A stretch of 64,000 bases of DNA from Lotus japonicus (lineage: Eukaryota; Streptophyta; Magnoliopsida; Fabales; Fabaceae): positions 35,965,158 to 36,029,157 of the forward strand of contig NC_080042.1 in NCBI RefSeq assembly GCF_012489685.1, given 5' to 3'. Shown piece after piece: positions 43,849-53,207 of the stretch. The notes below the pieces were generated by a model, which was given only the letters and a program-made list of their open reading frames with translations, was not told the DNA's origin and did no database searches. The stretch's first letter is position 1. Each line of letters starts with the position of its first letter. The position numbers were made by a program, and so were the translations under genes.

Positions 43849-45150
43849 TGAAAAAATTGTCAAGCACATGCAAATATTTAGCTTCCAGAGAGGGTACTCA
43901 ATATGTTCTCTTAAGATACGAAGTTATAAAAATACTTGTGTATGCCTTCAATTTCAGTCGGCGAATACCTCCTGATCCTCTACATACATGTGTAGCATCA
44001 ACAGTTCAGAATATTTAAAAATTCAAACAGAATAACAAAGGTGAGACAAATATAAAGCAACTCAGCATCAAGCAGCATAGCATAACATTTTCACTCAATC
44101 ATTTACTTTTCTCTATCATCTTGCCATGCTAGTATTAGAAAATAAGACATCACACAAAAATTGACTTTTTGATGCATCAAAATCACAATCTATCAAATCT
44201 GAGTAAAAGAAAAGCAGGAGGTGATGGCGCAAGAAAGAAACATACTAAAAAAACAGAGTATGTACACACTCCATCTCCCACCACCCTTTGGCATTCGATT
44301 TTTAGTAGCATGAGATCCTCTCCTTTCTTGTTCTCGCTAGCCTCTACCATCTCCGGTTCTTAGTTTTCTCATTCGCCAATTCGCTCTTCCAGAGAGCTGA
44401 AAGGGGAACTGATGGGTGTTCCCTCTAACAATACATTGTTCACCTCGATGAAAGTAACAAAGCAATGTTAATTGAAATGTCAATCTAGTAAAAAAAAAAA
44501 AAACAACCCTAACATTAATCTAAAACACAACAAGCTTCGACTAAACTATCTATTGAACTAAGGCATCAGATCTTGAGAAGACCTAGATTGATGAAATTGA
44601 GCGACTGCATAAGAGGGATTTTTGATAGCGAATATAGCTATTGAGTTAGAGCCTATGAGATCCATTGAGTTAGAGCATTAAATCTAGGATCAAACAGCAA
44701 AGAGAGCATGATCGAGAATAGGAGCGATGATGAACAAAGAGCAAGATCAAGAGTGAGAACAATAATGAACATTGAGCAATGGAAGCTACCTGGAGTCTCC
44801 ACATCATGATTTACACGGTGGAAGCAACGCTCTTCAAAGCTACAGTCTCGAAAACCCTTCGCATTCAGGAACTATGCAACGTCGTTTCGCTAATCTCCTG
44901 GCGTCTTCGCCGTCTCCAACGCCATCATCTCGACCCTCCTCACTCAATCTAGCTGCGTCTCCATCCAAAACGACGCCGATTGACTCTAACCCGCGTCGAT
45001 GAACGACCGCAAAACCATCGCCGATCCAAGGGATGGAGGCGGCGACAGCAAGGACGGTGGAGGCAGGAGGTGGCGAGGGCTTTGAGAGAAGTAGCAGGTC
45101 GAGATTACGTCGTGAGGTAGCAGATTGGTGAAAGATGTAGCTGGTAAAAA
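43849..45150. other. CACTA interior with a GC-richer 5'-exon-like stretch
   Basis: 44770-45120 is clearly richer in GC than its surroundings. On the minus strand it ends with a donor-like GACTCCAG|GTAGCTTCC at about 44790, as a captured 5' UTR or first exon would. On the plus strand there is a Ser/Pro-rich frame of 76 codons (44772-45002), which I do not trust. The rest has no gene. Confidence 0.35.
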
Positions 45151-45245
45151 ATAAGGGTTTGCAGTTACAGATGTAATTTTACAAAATCAATAAAGAAAAT
45201 AATACTTATATATACAAAACGAATAAATTGATAAAAAATGTGTAA

Positions 45246-45300
45246 CAGCCCAGTGGAAAGGACTCATTATATTTTCTGTGGTGCCTGGGGATCGAATCCC
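45246..45300 (+). repeat. tRNA-like (SINE head) segment 1
   Basis: CAGCCCAGTGG (A-box-like) and GGGATCGAATCCC (B-box-like) about 31 bases apart. It looks like the tRNA-derived head of a SINE rather than a functional tRNA, as no acceptor stem can be drawn. Confidence 0.45.
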
Positions 45301-45390
45301 ACACAGAACATTTTTTGAACCAATTATTAAAGAAACAACTAAATCTTATATTAATACTATAAATTGTACATGTCTACCATAAAGTGAATC

Positions 45391-45443
45391 TAGCCTAGTG
45401 GAAAGACTATTGCGTTTTATTAAGGGAACCTGGGTTCGATCCA
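45391..45443 (+). repeat. tRNA-like (SINE head) segment 2
   Basis: TAGCCTAGTGG matches the A-box consensus and GGTTCGATCCA the B-box, 31 bases apart. Similar to segment 1 in the parts around both boxes, so the two may be one dimeric SINE. Confidence 0.5.
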
Positions 45444-45479
45444 CGGAACCTGAATTCTTGATTTTTATTATTTACGTTA

Positions 45480-45757
45480 CTTTTACAGCGGTTAGTTTAA
45501 TAAGCGCTGTAAATAGTGGAACCTATTTTTTACAGCGGTCAGTATATAAACCGCTATAAAAGCCTATTACCGCTCCGTGTTTTTGTGTTTATAGCGCCTT
45601 CTAAGAGAACCGCTGTTAAAAGTTAATGCTTTTACAGCGGTTAGTTTAATAAAACGCTGTAATAGCCCATCAACCGCTTCGTGTTTGTGTTGTTACAGCG
45701 GCTGCCACCTAAACCGCTGTAAAAGGGGCGCTGTAAAAGCCCTTTTCTGGTGTAGTG
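45480..45757. repeat. Right CACTA subterminal repeat region and inverted terminus
   Basis: Copies of TTTACAGCGGTTAGTTTAAT and reverse forms, ending GGTGTAGTG. Confidence 0.88.
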
Positions 45758-46665
45758 GCCTGAGCGCCAATTACCTTCCAGAGAGCTTGTTTTGAGCTGG
45801 GATTGGCGCTCAGGCGCTCTGAATTGGCGCCTGAGCGCCCAGACTCGTCTATTCTGCCTATAAATTGGTTTTTAGACATTTCTCTTGGAACCTTTTGTCA
45901 TTTTATCATATTTTCATAAGTTAGAAGAGAGGGTTTGAGTTCTGGAGCTTGAGGAACTTTCTCTAAGCCCTATGTTTCAGGTTTCATCTTTATCTTCTTG
46001 TATGGATTCTATAGCCATGCTTGGCTAAATCCCTTTTGCTTTGGGTTCTTTGTAAGACTTATGATGTTTTAATCTTAATTCCTATTTCTATTCATGAATC
46101 CTCTGAGTAAACCCTTGAATCCCATATCCATGCTTTATGTTTCAAGTTAGAACATGTGCTAGCTTTATACTTTTCTATAATAGAATGGAAGTTTGTTATA
46201 GATTAGGGACTTGTTGTGGGATTACCTCTTCTATACTTGCTACTAGGAATAGAGGAAGGGTTGGGGTTTGTTGGCCTGAATTGCATGCTTAATGCCTTTA
46301 GCAAATGTTTAGGTTATCAAGGAATTGTGCTTATCTTTTGGCTTGAGAGGATTGTCTATGCGAGGCATCGATAGATGATTGATTAGGCTAGAACATCAAG
46401 GAGAGACTCAGAGTTTTGTGGATAGAATAGGTTGATTAGAATTGAATTAGTCAAGCAAGAACCCAAGGCATTTTCACCATTGTTTATCACACACTTATAT
46501 TTCAATTGCTTGGTAATTAATCACCAAAACAATCAACCTTTAAAACTGAATTTTACTCGCTTTCCTACTGTGAACTCGAGGCTTAAACTGAATTGCCACA
46601 CCAATTCCCTGTGGTTCGATAATTTAAAACCGGGTAGATTCTGTACACTTGCAGATTGACCAACA

Positions 46666-46670
46666 GTGTT
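46666..46670. repeat. Imperfect target-site duplication of the solo LTR, right copy (GTGTT)
   Basis: Partner of 40415-40419 with one difference. Confidence 0.6.
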
Positions 46671-47748
46671 GTCCACCAGGAGTTGTTGTCTATCTCCACA
46701 GGCAACTTGGCGTCTGCCCCGTCGGTCATCCTGAAAAGAGTTTCCTTTGTCGTTGAGTGCGGCGTCGTGTTGTAGGACCAAATCACAATCGGGAGCTCGT
46801 CTAGCCAGGCCCCCTTTTCCTCGGAGAGTCGACGCTTTAATCCTCGCAAGATCACTTTATTTGCTGACTCCGCTTGGCCATTGGTCTGAGGGTGCTCCAC
46901 TGAAGAAAATCTATGCTGTATGCCATTTCCTCTCAGAACTCCCTTGCTTGTTTACTTGCAAACTGGGTCCCATTGTCCGAGAAGATTTCCCTCGGGACCC
47001 CAAACCGGCATACGATCCTTTTCCAGTAGAAACTTACAATCTTTCCCGCGGTGATGCTCGCAAGGGGTTCGGCTTCTACCCACTTTGTGAAGTAATCCAC
47101 CGCTACAAGGATGAACTTCATATGTGACCTAGCGGTCGGAAAGGGTCCCACCAGGTCAACTCCCCACATGGCGAAATGCCATGGTGCGCTGATTGTAGCC
47201 AATTTCTCTAGCGGGGCCTTGGGCAAGTCGGCAAACATCTGGCATTTTTCGCACTTCTTCACAAATTCCGCACAATCCTTCCTCATCGTGGGCCAGTAGA
47301 AACCTACCCTGAGGACTTTGCACGCCAAGGATCTTCCCCCGATGTGGCTGGCGCAGACTCCCTCGTGAACCTCCGCCATGACGGCCTCGTACTTTCTGGG
47401 CGGCAGACACCTTAGGAGGGGTGAGCTAAATCCTCTTCGAAAAAGCGCGCCATCGATTAGTGTGTAGTGTCCCGCCTCTCGCCTTTTCTCCTTTGTGTAC
47501 TTTAATACCTCGCCTGGCCTTCCGGCCAGGATATCCACGATGGGGTCCATCCAAGTTTCCTGGCGCTCGACACAGGCCACTAGCTCACCCTCTATGCTCG
47601 GATTGGCCAGTGTCTCCTGAATTACACTCCGGTTATTCCCTGGTTTCCGGGTGCTTTCTAGCTTTGCCACGGCATCTGCCCTTTGATTCTTCGGCCTTGG
47701 CACGAACGCAACTACCACCTCCTGCAGTTGACCCATGAGGAGTCGCAC
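46666..47748 (-). pseudogene. Element C: integrase N-terminal and core domain
   Basis: Inserts element DNA into chromosomes. From 47748 the frame starts with the end of RNase H (RLLMGQLQEVVVAFVPRPKN), then the HHCC zinc-binding region (HIGGRSL...CEKCQMF) and the catalytic core: Asp in MWGVDLVGPFP, Asp in FSDNGTQF. A stop at 46933 ends this frame (REF then TGA), and a one-base shift follows; the core continues in 46900-46583 with the catalytic Glu in HPQTNGQAESANK. At 46665 the solo LTR interrupts it. Confidence 0.88.
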
Positions 47749-47762
47749 GCGCTCCAGATATT

Positions 47763-50393
47763 TTACCAGGGCATGCCTTTCACCTGAAACACTTCATTTA
47801 CTTGATTTTCTACCAGCAACGAGTATGTTCTAATTAGCAGACTGTCGATTTGAACCTCGATGGCCAACTTCAAACTCGCGATTAACGCTTCGCACTCCAC
47901 CTGATTGTTGCTGGCTTTGAACTCAAATCTCAAAGACTCCTCTAGTACTAACTCCCCAGGCCCCTGCAATGTGACCCCTGCTCCACTCCCATTTTCATTT
48001 GATAATTCGTCGACAAATAGCGTCCACTGCGTACTTACCCTCTCGTCGACCTCCGATGTTAACTCTACCACGAAATCTACTAAAGCTTGCGCTCCTATCT
48101 TCCCTCTCTTGTCATACTGCAAACCATACTTCGACAGCTCAACTGACCACGCGACGAGCCTTCCTGATAAGTCTGGCTTCTGCAACACCTGCCTTAAAGG
48201 TAGATCAGTTCTTACCTTAACCTGAAAGCTCTGGAAGTAAGGCCTTAGGCGCCTGGCGGTCACTAGCACGGCCAGCGCTGCCTTCTCAATCTTCTGGTAC
48301 CTGATTTCCGCACCCTGGAGCGTGTGACTCACAAAGTAGACTATTTTTTGTTCGCTTTCCACCTCTTGGAGAATTACTGAGCTGATTGCATGTTCGCTGA
48401 CAGAGAAATACAAATGTAAGGGGAGGCCTTGGACAGGTTTTGACAGAACTGGCGGTGCAGACAGCAGTTCCTTGAGGCGACCGAAAGCCTCCTCGCATTC
48501 TGGACTCCACTCGAAAGCTGCATTTTTCTTAAGGCACTTAAAAAACGGGGCTGATTTGTCGCTCGAGTGAGGTAGGAATCTATAAAGGGCCACAATCCGC
48601 CCCGTCAAGCGTTGCACCTCCTTTACACTGCCTGAGCTCTTCATTTCCTGAATCGCTTTGCATTTGTCCGGGTTAATCTCAATTCCTCTCGATGTTATCA
48701 TGAAGCCCATAAACTTTTCTCCTTGTATACCAAAAGAGCAATTTTCTGGATTGAGTCTCATGTTGTGCTTTCGGAGCCTACCAAAAGCTTCCAGCAAATC
48801 TTCATGATGATCCGCTCCCAGGATGGACTTTACGATCATGTCATCTACGTAGACCTCCATGTTTCTTCCTACCTGATCTGCAAAGACCTTGTCCATCAGC
48901 CGTTGATATGTCGCCCCAGCATTCTTCAATCCAAAAGGCATTGTCTGATAGCAGTAATTCGCCCTGGCGGTCAAGAAGGCCGTTTTTTCCTCGTCCGACG
49001 GGTGCATTTTGATCTGGTGGTAACATGAGTACGCATCCATCAGGCTCAACAATTCATTGTCGGACGCCCCGTCCACTAGTTTTTCTATACTTGGCAAGGG
49101 GTAGGAATCATTTGGGCATGCCTTGTTCAGATCCGTGTAGTCCACACATATGCGCCATTTTCCGTTCGCCTTCTTTACCATTACCACGTTCGCCAACCAT
49201 GTGGGATATTTGATTTCTCGGATAAATTCTGCCGCTAGTAATTTACTTACCTCTTGTTGAACGACCTTCTCCTTTTCATCACCCATGCGCCGACGGGTCT
49301 GGGTTACTAGCTTAACCCCGGGGTTCAGTGCTAGCATGTGGCTAATGAAGTTTGGATATATTCCCGGCATGTCCTTGTGGCTCCATGCGAAGAGATCCAG
49401 ATTTTCTTCCAACAATTTTGATAGCCTTTGTTCTTGGCTCACAGTCAACCTAGTCCCGATTTTAAGGACCCTGTCTCCAAATTTCAGCTCCTTGGTTTCC
49501 TCGATCGGTGTGGGCCTGTTAACGCGCCCTTCGTCTCTCGGATCCAGGCCCTCCTCCGGCACATCAACCTCATGGCACCGATGTCCGGTCAAGGCACTCT
49601 TCCGTCTGTACCGATCCACCGCGTTGCAGTAGCATTCTCTTGCGATCTTTTGGTCCACACTAATTCTCCCAATGCGCCCGCTCGCCAACGAATATTTGAC
49701 CACCAGATGTGTTGTTGAGATCACTGCACACAGCCGATTCAAAGTGTATTTGCCGATTATTATGTTGTAAGATCCCACCGCCCCTAAGACTAGGTATCTT
49801 ACCTTCAACGTTTTAATGTTCTCACACTCGCCAAATGTAGTATCAAAGTCGAGGACGCTCCTCACCCACACCTGCTCGCCCGCAAACCCCGCAAGAGAAC
49901 CTGTGTAGGGAGTGAGATCTCTCTCGTCCAATCCGAGCCGATCAAACGTGTCGCCGTAAATGATGTCCGTCGAACTCCCCTGGTCCAAAAGCACTCGTTG
50001 TACATTGAGCTGGTTTACACAAAGCAGGACTACAATCGGGTCCTCAAGATGTGGCTTTACTCCAAAAAAGTCAGCAGAGGAAATAATAATGTCAGGATGC
50101 GGAAAACCGACTGGAACCTCCATAACCGCATTCAAGACCCTAGCGTATCGTTTCCTCGCCGCGCTTGTGACTTCGCCACCTCCGAACCCTCCGGCGATTG
50201 CTCCCACTTCTTTAGGCATTGAATTCTTACCGCCTTGAGTACTCATGGGCCTCCCTGCCGCCAACAACTTCTCGATCTCATGCTGTAAAGCGCGGCATTC
50301 ATGCGATCGCGTTGGTGCCCTTGGTTCATCAATCATTCCCGGCGCCTGCATTTCTTGGCAGATTGTCGTCTGGTTCGGGCCATTCACGTACAT
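47763..50393 (-). CDS. pol: Element C: protease, reverse transcriptase and two RNase H domains (876 codons)
   Basis: Open over 2.6 kb. Residues 1-60 are the very end of gag. Protease has DQG at 137-139 (VQRVLLDQGSST). RT occupies about 340-560: KLVTQTRRRMGDEKE, CVDYTDLNKACPNDSYPLP, MPFGLKNAGATYQRLMD and the catalytic VYVDDM (about residue 525). The first RNase H is about 640-740 (HAISSVILQE, FVSHTLQGAE). The second, plant-type RNase H begins at WTLFVDELSNENGSGAG and has NNQVECEALIASL, but the third catalytic Asp is lost: RTYSLLV where RTDSQLV is usual. The start is arbitrary: the frame is open at a deletion joint near 50394. The stop at 47763 is due to a one-base shift, since MGQLQEV continues at once in the next frame. 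Confidence 0.9.
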   Translation of the reverse strand: MYVNGPNQTTICQEMQAPGMIDEPRAPTRSHECRALQHEIEKLLAAGRPMSTQGGKNSMPKEVGAIAGGFGGGEVTSAARKRYARVLNAVMEVPVGFPHPDIIISSADFFGVKPHLEDPIVVLLCVNQLNVQRVLLDQGSSTDIIYGDTFDRLGLDERDLTPYTGSLAGFAGEQVWVRSVLDFDTTFGECENIKTLKVRYLVLGAVGSYNIIIGKYTLNRLCAVISTTHLVVKYSLASGRIGRISVDQKIARECYCNAVDRYRRKSALTGHRCHEVDVPEEGLDPRDEGRVNRPTPIEETKELKFGDRVLKIGTRLTVSQEQRLSKLLEENLDLFAWSHKDMPGIYPNFISHMLALNPGVKLVTQTRRRMGDEKEKVVQQEVSKLLAAEFIREIKYPTWLANVVMVKKANGKWRICVDYTDLNKACPNDSYPLPSIEKLVDGASDNELLSLMDAYSCYHQIKMHPSDEEKTAFLTARANYCYQTMPFGLKNAGATYQRLMDKVFADQVGRNMEVYVDDMIVKSILGADHHEDLLEAFGRLRKHNMRLNPENCSFGIQGEKFMGFMITSRGIEINPDKCKAIQEMKSSGSVKEVQRLTGRIVALYRFLPHSSDKSAPFFKCLKKNAAFEWSPECEEAFGRLKELLSAPPVLSKPVQGLPLHLYFSVSEHAISSVILQEVESEQKIVYFVSHTLQGAEIRYQKIEKAALAVLVTARRLRPYFQSFQVKVRTDLPLRQVLQKPDLSGRLVAWSVELSKYGLQYDKRGKIGAQALVDFVVELTSEVDERVSTQWTLFVDELSNENGSGAGVTLQGPGELVLEESLRFEFKASNNQVECEALIASLKLAIEVQIDSLLIRTYSLLVENQVNEVFQVKGMPW

Positions 50394-50473
50394 CGGCCTT
50401 CCCTTCCGCGGTGACAGGTGCCATTTTCGCTGCGTTTTCCGCTGATCTTTTCACCTAAATAGTTTAAGCTCCG

Positions 50474-50710
50474 TCACAGCCTCCGCCCACCGGATTTCTT
50501 CATCTTTTCGACAACAACTCGGATTAAGCGTCTCCAATCCCTATGAGCTACCGGCGCCCGAAGTGTTGGCAATCCACCTTCTGAGACCTCCAGGGAGAGC
50601 GTTGGAGGCTCCTGCTCCTCACTGCGCGGTCTTTCCACTGGACAACGTAGCGGGGAGCTGCGACTCCGCATCAGTTCTGTGTCACGTCGTCGACGACGTG
50701 TCTCCATCAA
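50474..50710 (-). pseudogene. Element C: N-terminal remnant of Gag
   Basis: MMETRRRRRDTELMRSRSSP is homologous to the start of gag in element E. After RDWRRLIRVVVEKMKK the frame ends at 50474 and after 80 bases the pol frame begins near the end of gag. The capsid domain (about 200 residues in E and F) is gone, so C cannot make its own particle. Confidence 0.82.
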
Positions 50711-50831
50711 ATTCCCACCACAAACCAGGAATTCAGTTTAGAATACCAAAAACGAAGTAAATTTTCCGCAAATCGCACCTCTTTCAATCGAAATCACAAT
50801 CCACATAGTCTGGGAATTGAAATCTACCGAT

Positions 50832-50849
50832 CCCCACAAACGGCGCCAA
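50832..50849 (-). other. Primer-binding site of element C
   Basis: Minus strand TGGCGCCGTTTGTGGGGA, two bases inside the 5' LTR end. Confidence 0.85.
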
Positions 50850-50851
50850 AT

Positions 50852-51169
50852 GTTCCATCCTCAAAACATAGAGATAGGGTATAGTACCTAATGTGAGAGG
50901 GTTGTGATGTGAGAATCTTAGAGAGAAAAAGGGTAACCGCTTAGAGAGAGAATATAACTGAATTTAAAGCTTGTTATTTCTCAAATGAGCTCAGAGTCTC
51001 TTACAGTTGGTAATCGCCCCCTATTTATAGGCTTGAGGTTGGGCCTAGCGTCCCTAACCGTCCTTAGTGGGCCAGTTGGGCCTCTCGGGGGAGGCCCAAC
51101 TCCCTGGATCGCGCACCACCCTGAGGTAAGCGCCCCTCGGCGAGGGCCCCTGGGGTCTCGCCCAGTCCA
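50852..51169 (-). repeat. 5' LTR of element C
   Basis: Minus strand TGGACTGGGC (51169) to GGATGGAACA (50852), 318 bp. TATA box TATAAATA at 51022-51029 (minus strand) followed by GGGGGCGATTACC. Same family as the LTRs of E and F by its ends and by GGCCCAACTGG. Confidence 0.88.
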
Positions 51170-51255
51170 GCGTCATAAACACATATCGAATACAAAAGGA
51201 ATTAAACATGCTAATAAACCTAGCCTACCAATCGATCATGCTCTGATACGACTAA
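51170..51255 (-). other. Internal start of element D with primer-binding site
   Basis: On the minus strand the LTR end TGTTACA (51256) is followed by TTAG and TCGTATCAGAGC (51251 to 51240), one base different from the initiator-Met site TGGTATCAGAGC. The remaining 70 bases up to element C are unassigned leader. Confidence 0.75.
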
Positions 51256-53202
51256 TGTAACACCCTCTAAACCCCGCATAAATATTATAGCTTAAATAAG
51301 AGTAAAACGCATAACACAGAGGGTGTCACACTTATTCTCCAAAATCATAAATCAAAATACCTGTCATGCTCATAAATTAGATATAAATTTTCAACTTTGA
51401 TGTCTCAACATCATATGCATAGTACAACATATTTATTTCAACTCCCAAAATAAAACATAATCCAAAAATAAATAAAGAGAGCTTATAAAATAACTCTTAA
51501 CATCAAGGTACAAAACTAAACGTTTCCCCGTGTTACATAATAGAGCATGACTCCCTTAACTAAACCATAAATGAAAGACTAGCCCCTCCAACTAACCCTC
51601 GCGAGAAGCTCCGCTATCCTCGGTACCTGAGCGATGTCGCATAGAACACCATTCCAACAGAAGGGTGAGAACTCATATCTTATGGATAAGCATAATAATA
51701 AATAATGTAAATGCTTATCCATGTTCCGCACAAATTCTTCACACTTCACTAACAAATAATAAATTATGTAATTTAATATAACCAATCAATCTCACATTTA
51801 TGACAATACTCCATAATTTATAGCATCAAGTAAGCAAATATTATTGTCTCCAATTACCCCAACATAAAATCTCAAAAAATATCACAATTATCATTAATTA
51901 GCATCAACAACTCCCTAACACATATGACTCAAGTGAGACCCGTGCAAATGCCTTTGGTACCAAAGTTGTTATACTTAGCGGTATTATCGCGTCCACTCTA
52001 GACAGATAACCACCAATAAAACTCTCGCTCTAGGCTTTCAAAACCACTCCAGTTTTGGGACAGTCACTAGCCTCCACGAGAACTAGTAAACATTGCCTCT
52101 TGACAACTATGCAGTGTATTGTGCAAAACTCAACTAACATATGCATATTCAGACCATCTCCAGGTCCTAATTATTTTAACATATTCATCACCAGTTCAAC
52201 AATATGAAATCATCTCCAATTTCAAAAAATATGGTTTTCATGTTGTCAATTACACAATTTGCAGTCACAGTAACTTAGCAACTCAACACATAACATCAAT
52301 TCAGAAAAACAACACCAAAATAATAAACTATTATTAAACAGATATAAATTATCAAATACACTCAGAAAAATCCAATATTTTTATCATGGTTCCCTATACA
52401 CGTTTTGAAAATCCCTGTAAATTTTCAAGTCGAAACTCGAAGTACAAAATTCAGGAAACATCTAACACTAACAACAGTTCGTGAGAAACGAGACAGCATA
52501 ACCTATCCTCACTAAAACGCATATAACGCGAGCTACAGACGTCAGAATGACGTGAAACCAGCGGAAAACGTTTTATAACAGAAAGGGCTACAACTTTTAT
52601 GAATACTACTTCTTCAAATTCGATCATTAACACAGCTTGAAATAGGGTTCAAGAGCTCGTAAATTTCTGCAGCCTCATGCGCGGCGCGCTACCCCCTCTC
52701 TTCCACCCACAATTCATAACTCTAAATTCAACTATCCACCTTCAGTTTAGAAAAAATTGCATCATAGGGTTCCTAAATCAGACTTTCTATCATTATCCAC
52801 TATCATACAAATCCAAAGAACAAGAATTCAAACCCTTACCTTTTGAAGATCAAAGTCTAGGTTTTGTTCTCTTTTCTCCCTTCTCTCTTTCACGCTTCTT
52901 TTCTTCTGCTCTGCTAACTTCTCCAATTCTCAAATCCTGATTTCTCACTTTCTAATTCACTCCTAACCCTTAAATAGTCTTACAATGGGCCCCACTCCCA
53001 ACTACACACTTAAAACCTAAAACCCTTATTTATCTAAATCTTATACTATATCACATGAGATTTAAATAATTTACTCACTCCATATATCACTTAATCACTT
53101 AATTATCTAATAAAATCATATAATTCATCAAATTAACATATATCAAAATAATAATAAAAATAAATTAATAAATAACCTAATAATGGAAAATGGGGTGTTA
53201 CA
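51256..53202 (-). repeat. Right copy (5' LTR) of element D
   Basis: 1947 bp, TGTAACACCC to GGGGTGTTACA, uninterrupted. It shows the empty LINE site AATTATGTAATTTAATAT near 51765. No gene is called within; frames up to 87 codons occur by chance. Confidence 0.9.
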
Positions 53203-53207
53203 ATGAA
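53203..53207. repeat. Target-site duplication ATGAA of element D, right copy
   Basis: Partner of 16254-16258. Confidence 0.88.

Larger units (their letters stand above)
40901..45757. mobile_element. Non-autonomous CACTA transposon with captured host gene fragments, 4.86 kb
   Basis: Terminal inverted repeats CACTACACCAAAAAATGGCT / reverse of the right end (CACTACACCAGAAAAGGGCT) and GCC duplications define it. Both ends carry many direct and inverted copies of TTTTACAGCGGTT (41 kb side to about 41215, right side from about 45480), the subterminal repeats expected for binding of a CACTA transposase. No transposase motif or long ORF is present. The interior carries exon-like host gene pieces on the minus strand (release-factor-like and CutA, possibly a third) and two tRNA-like segments near the right end. 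It is the youngest layer of the nest here. Confidence 0.92.
40420..46665 (+). mobile_element. Solo LTR of a Ty3/gypsy-like family in integrase of element C, itself split by a CACTA element
   Basis: Starts (G)TGATGACCCTATTTTAG and ends GCAGATTGACCAACA. LTR sequence is 40420-40900 and 45761-46665, about 1.39 kb; 40901-45757 is a CACTA transposon. The end GGGTAGATTCTGTACACTTG is typical of dicot gypsy LTR ends. No internal region or second LTR exists, so it is a solo LTR. The LTR contains palindromic GGCGCCTGAGCGC-type motifs on both sides of the CACTA insertion. Open frames at 46432-46659 are shadows. Confidence 0.75.
35913..51169 (-). mobile_element. Element C: minus-strand Tat-type Ty3/gypsy element with pol and antisense ORF
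   Basis: 5' LTR 50852-51169, primer-binding site, N-terminal gag, protease, RT, RNase H, second RNase H, integrase, and an ORF on the opposite strand between integrase and the 3' LTR. The double RNase H and the antisense ORF are established features of the Tat lineage. The capsid region of gag is deleted (50394-50473 junction). Integrase is split by a solo LTR at 40420-46665. The element sits in the internal region of element D; its right flank is GCGTC, its left flank is lost. Confidence 0.88.
16259..53202 (-). mobile_element. Element D: minus-strand Ty3-like retrotransposon without coding sequence, now 37 kb through nested insertions
   Basis: Two LTRs of the same family (16259-30193 with a LINE inside, and 51256-53202) bracket the block, both bounded by TGTAAC...TGTTACA and flanked by ATGAA. 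The minus orientation follows from a primer-binding site next to the right LTR (51240-51251) and a purine-rich tract next to the left LTR (30194-30230). D's own internal sequence is only 30194-30247 plus 51170-51255, about 140 bases; the rest is elements C and E. D was therefore either a short non-autonomous element or lost its interior when C and E rearranged. The tract resembles the end of chromovirus pol, suggesting descent from a chromovirus. Confidence 0.85.

Noticed and set aside
44772..45002. Ser/Pro-rich frame of 76 codons in the CACTA element
   Set aside because: The other strand shows a better exon-like signal (GT donor at its end), and no domain is visible. Kept only as an unassigned GC-rich stretch.
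45391..45443. Functional tRNA gene
   Set aside because: A and B boxes are present but no acceptor or anticodon stem can be formed, and a related degenerate segment lies next to it; SINE head is more likely.
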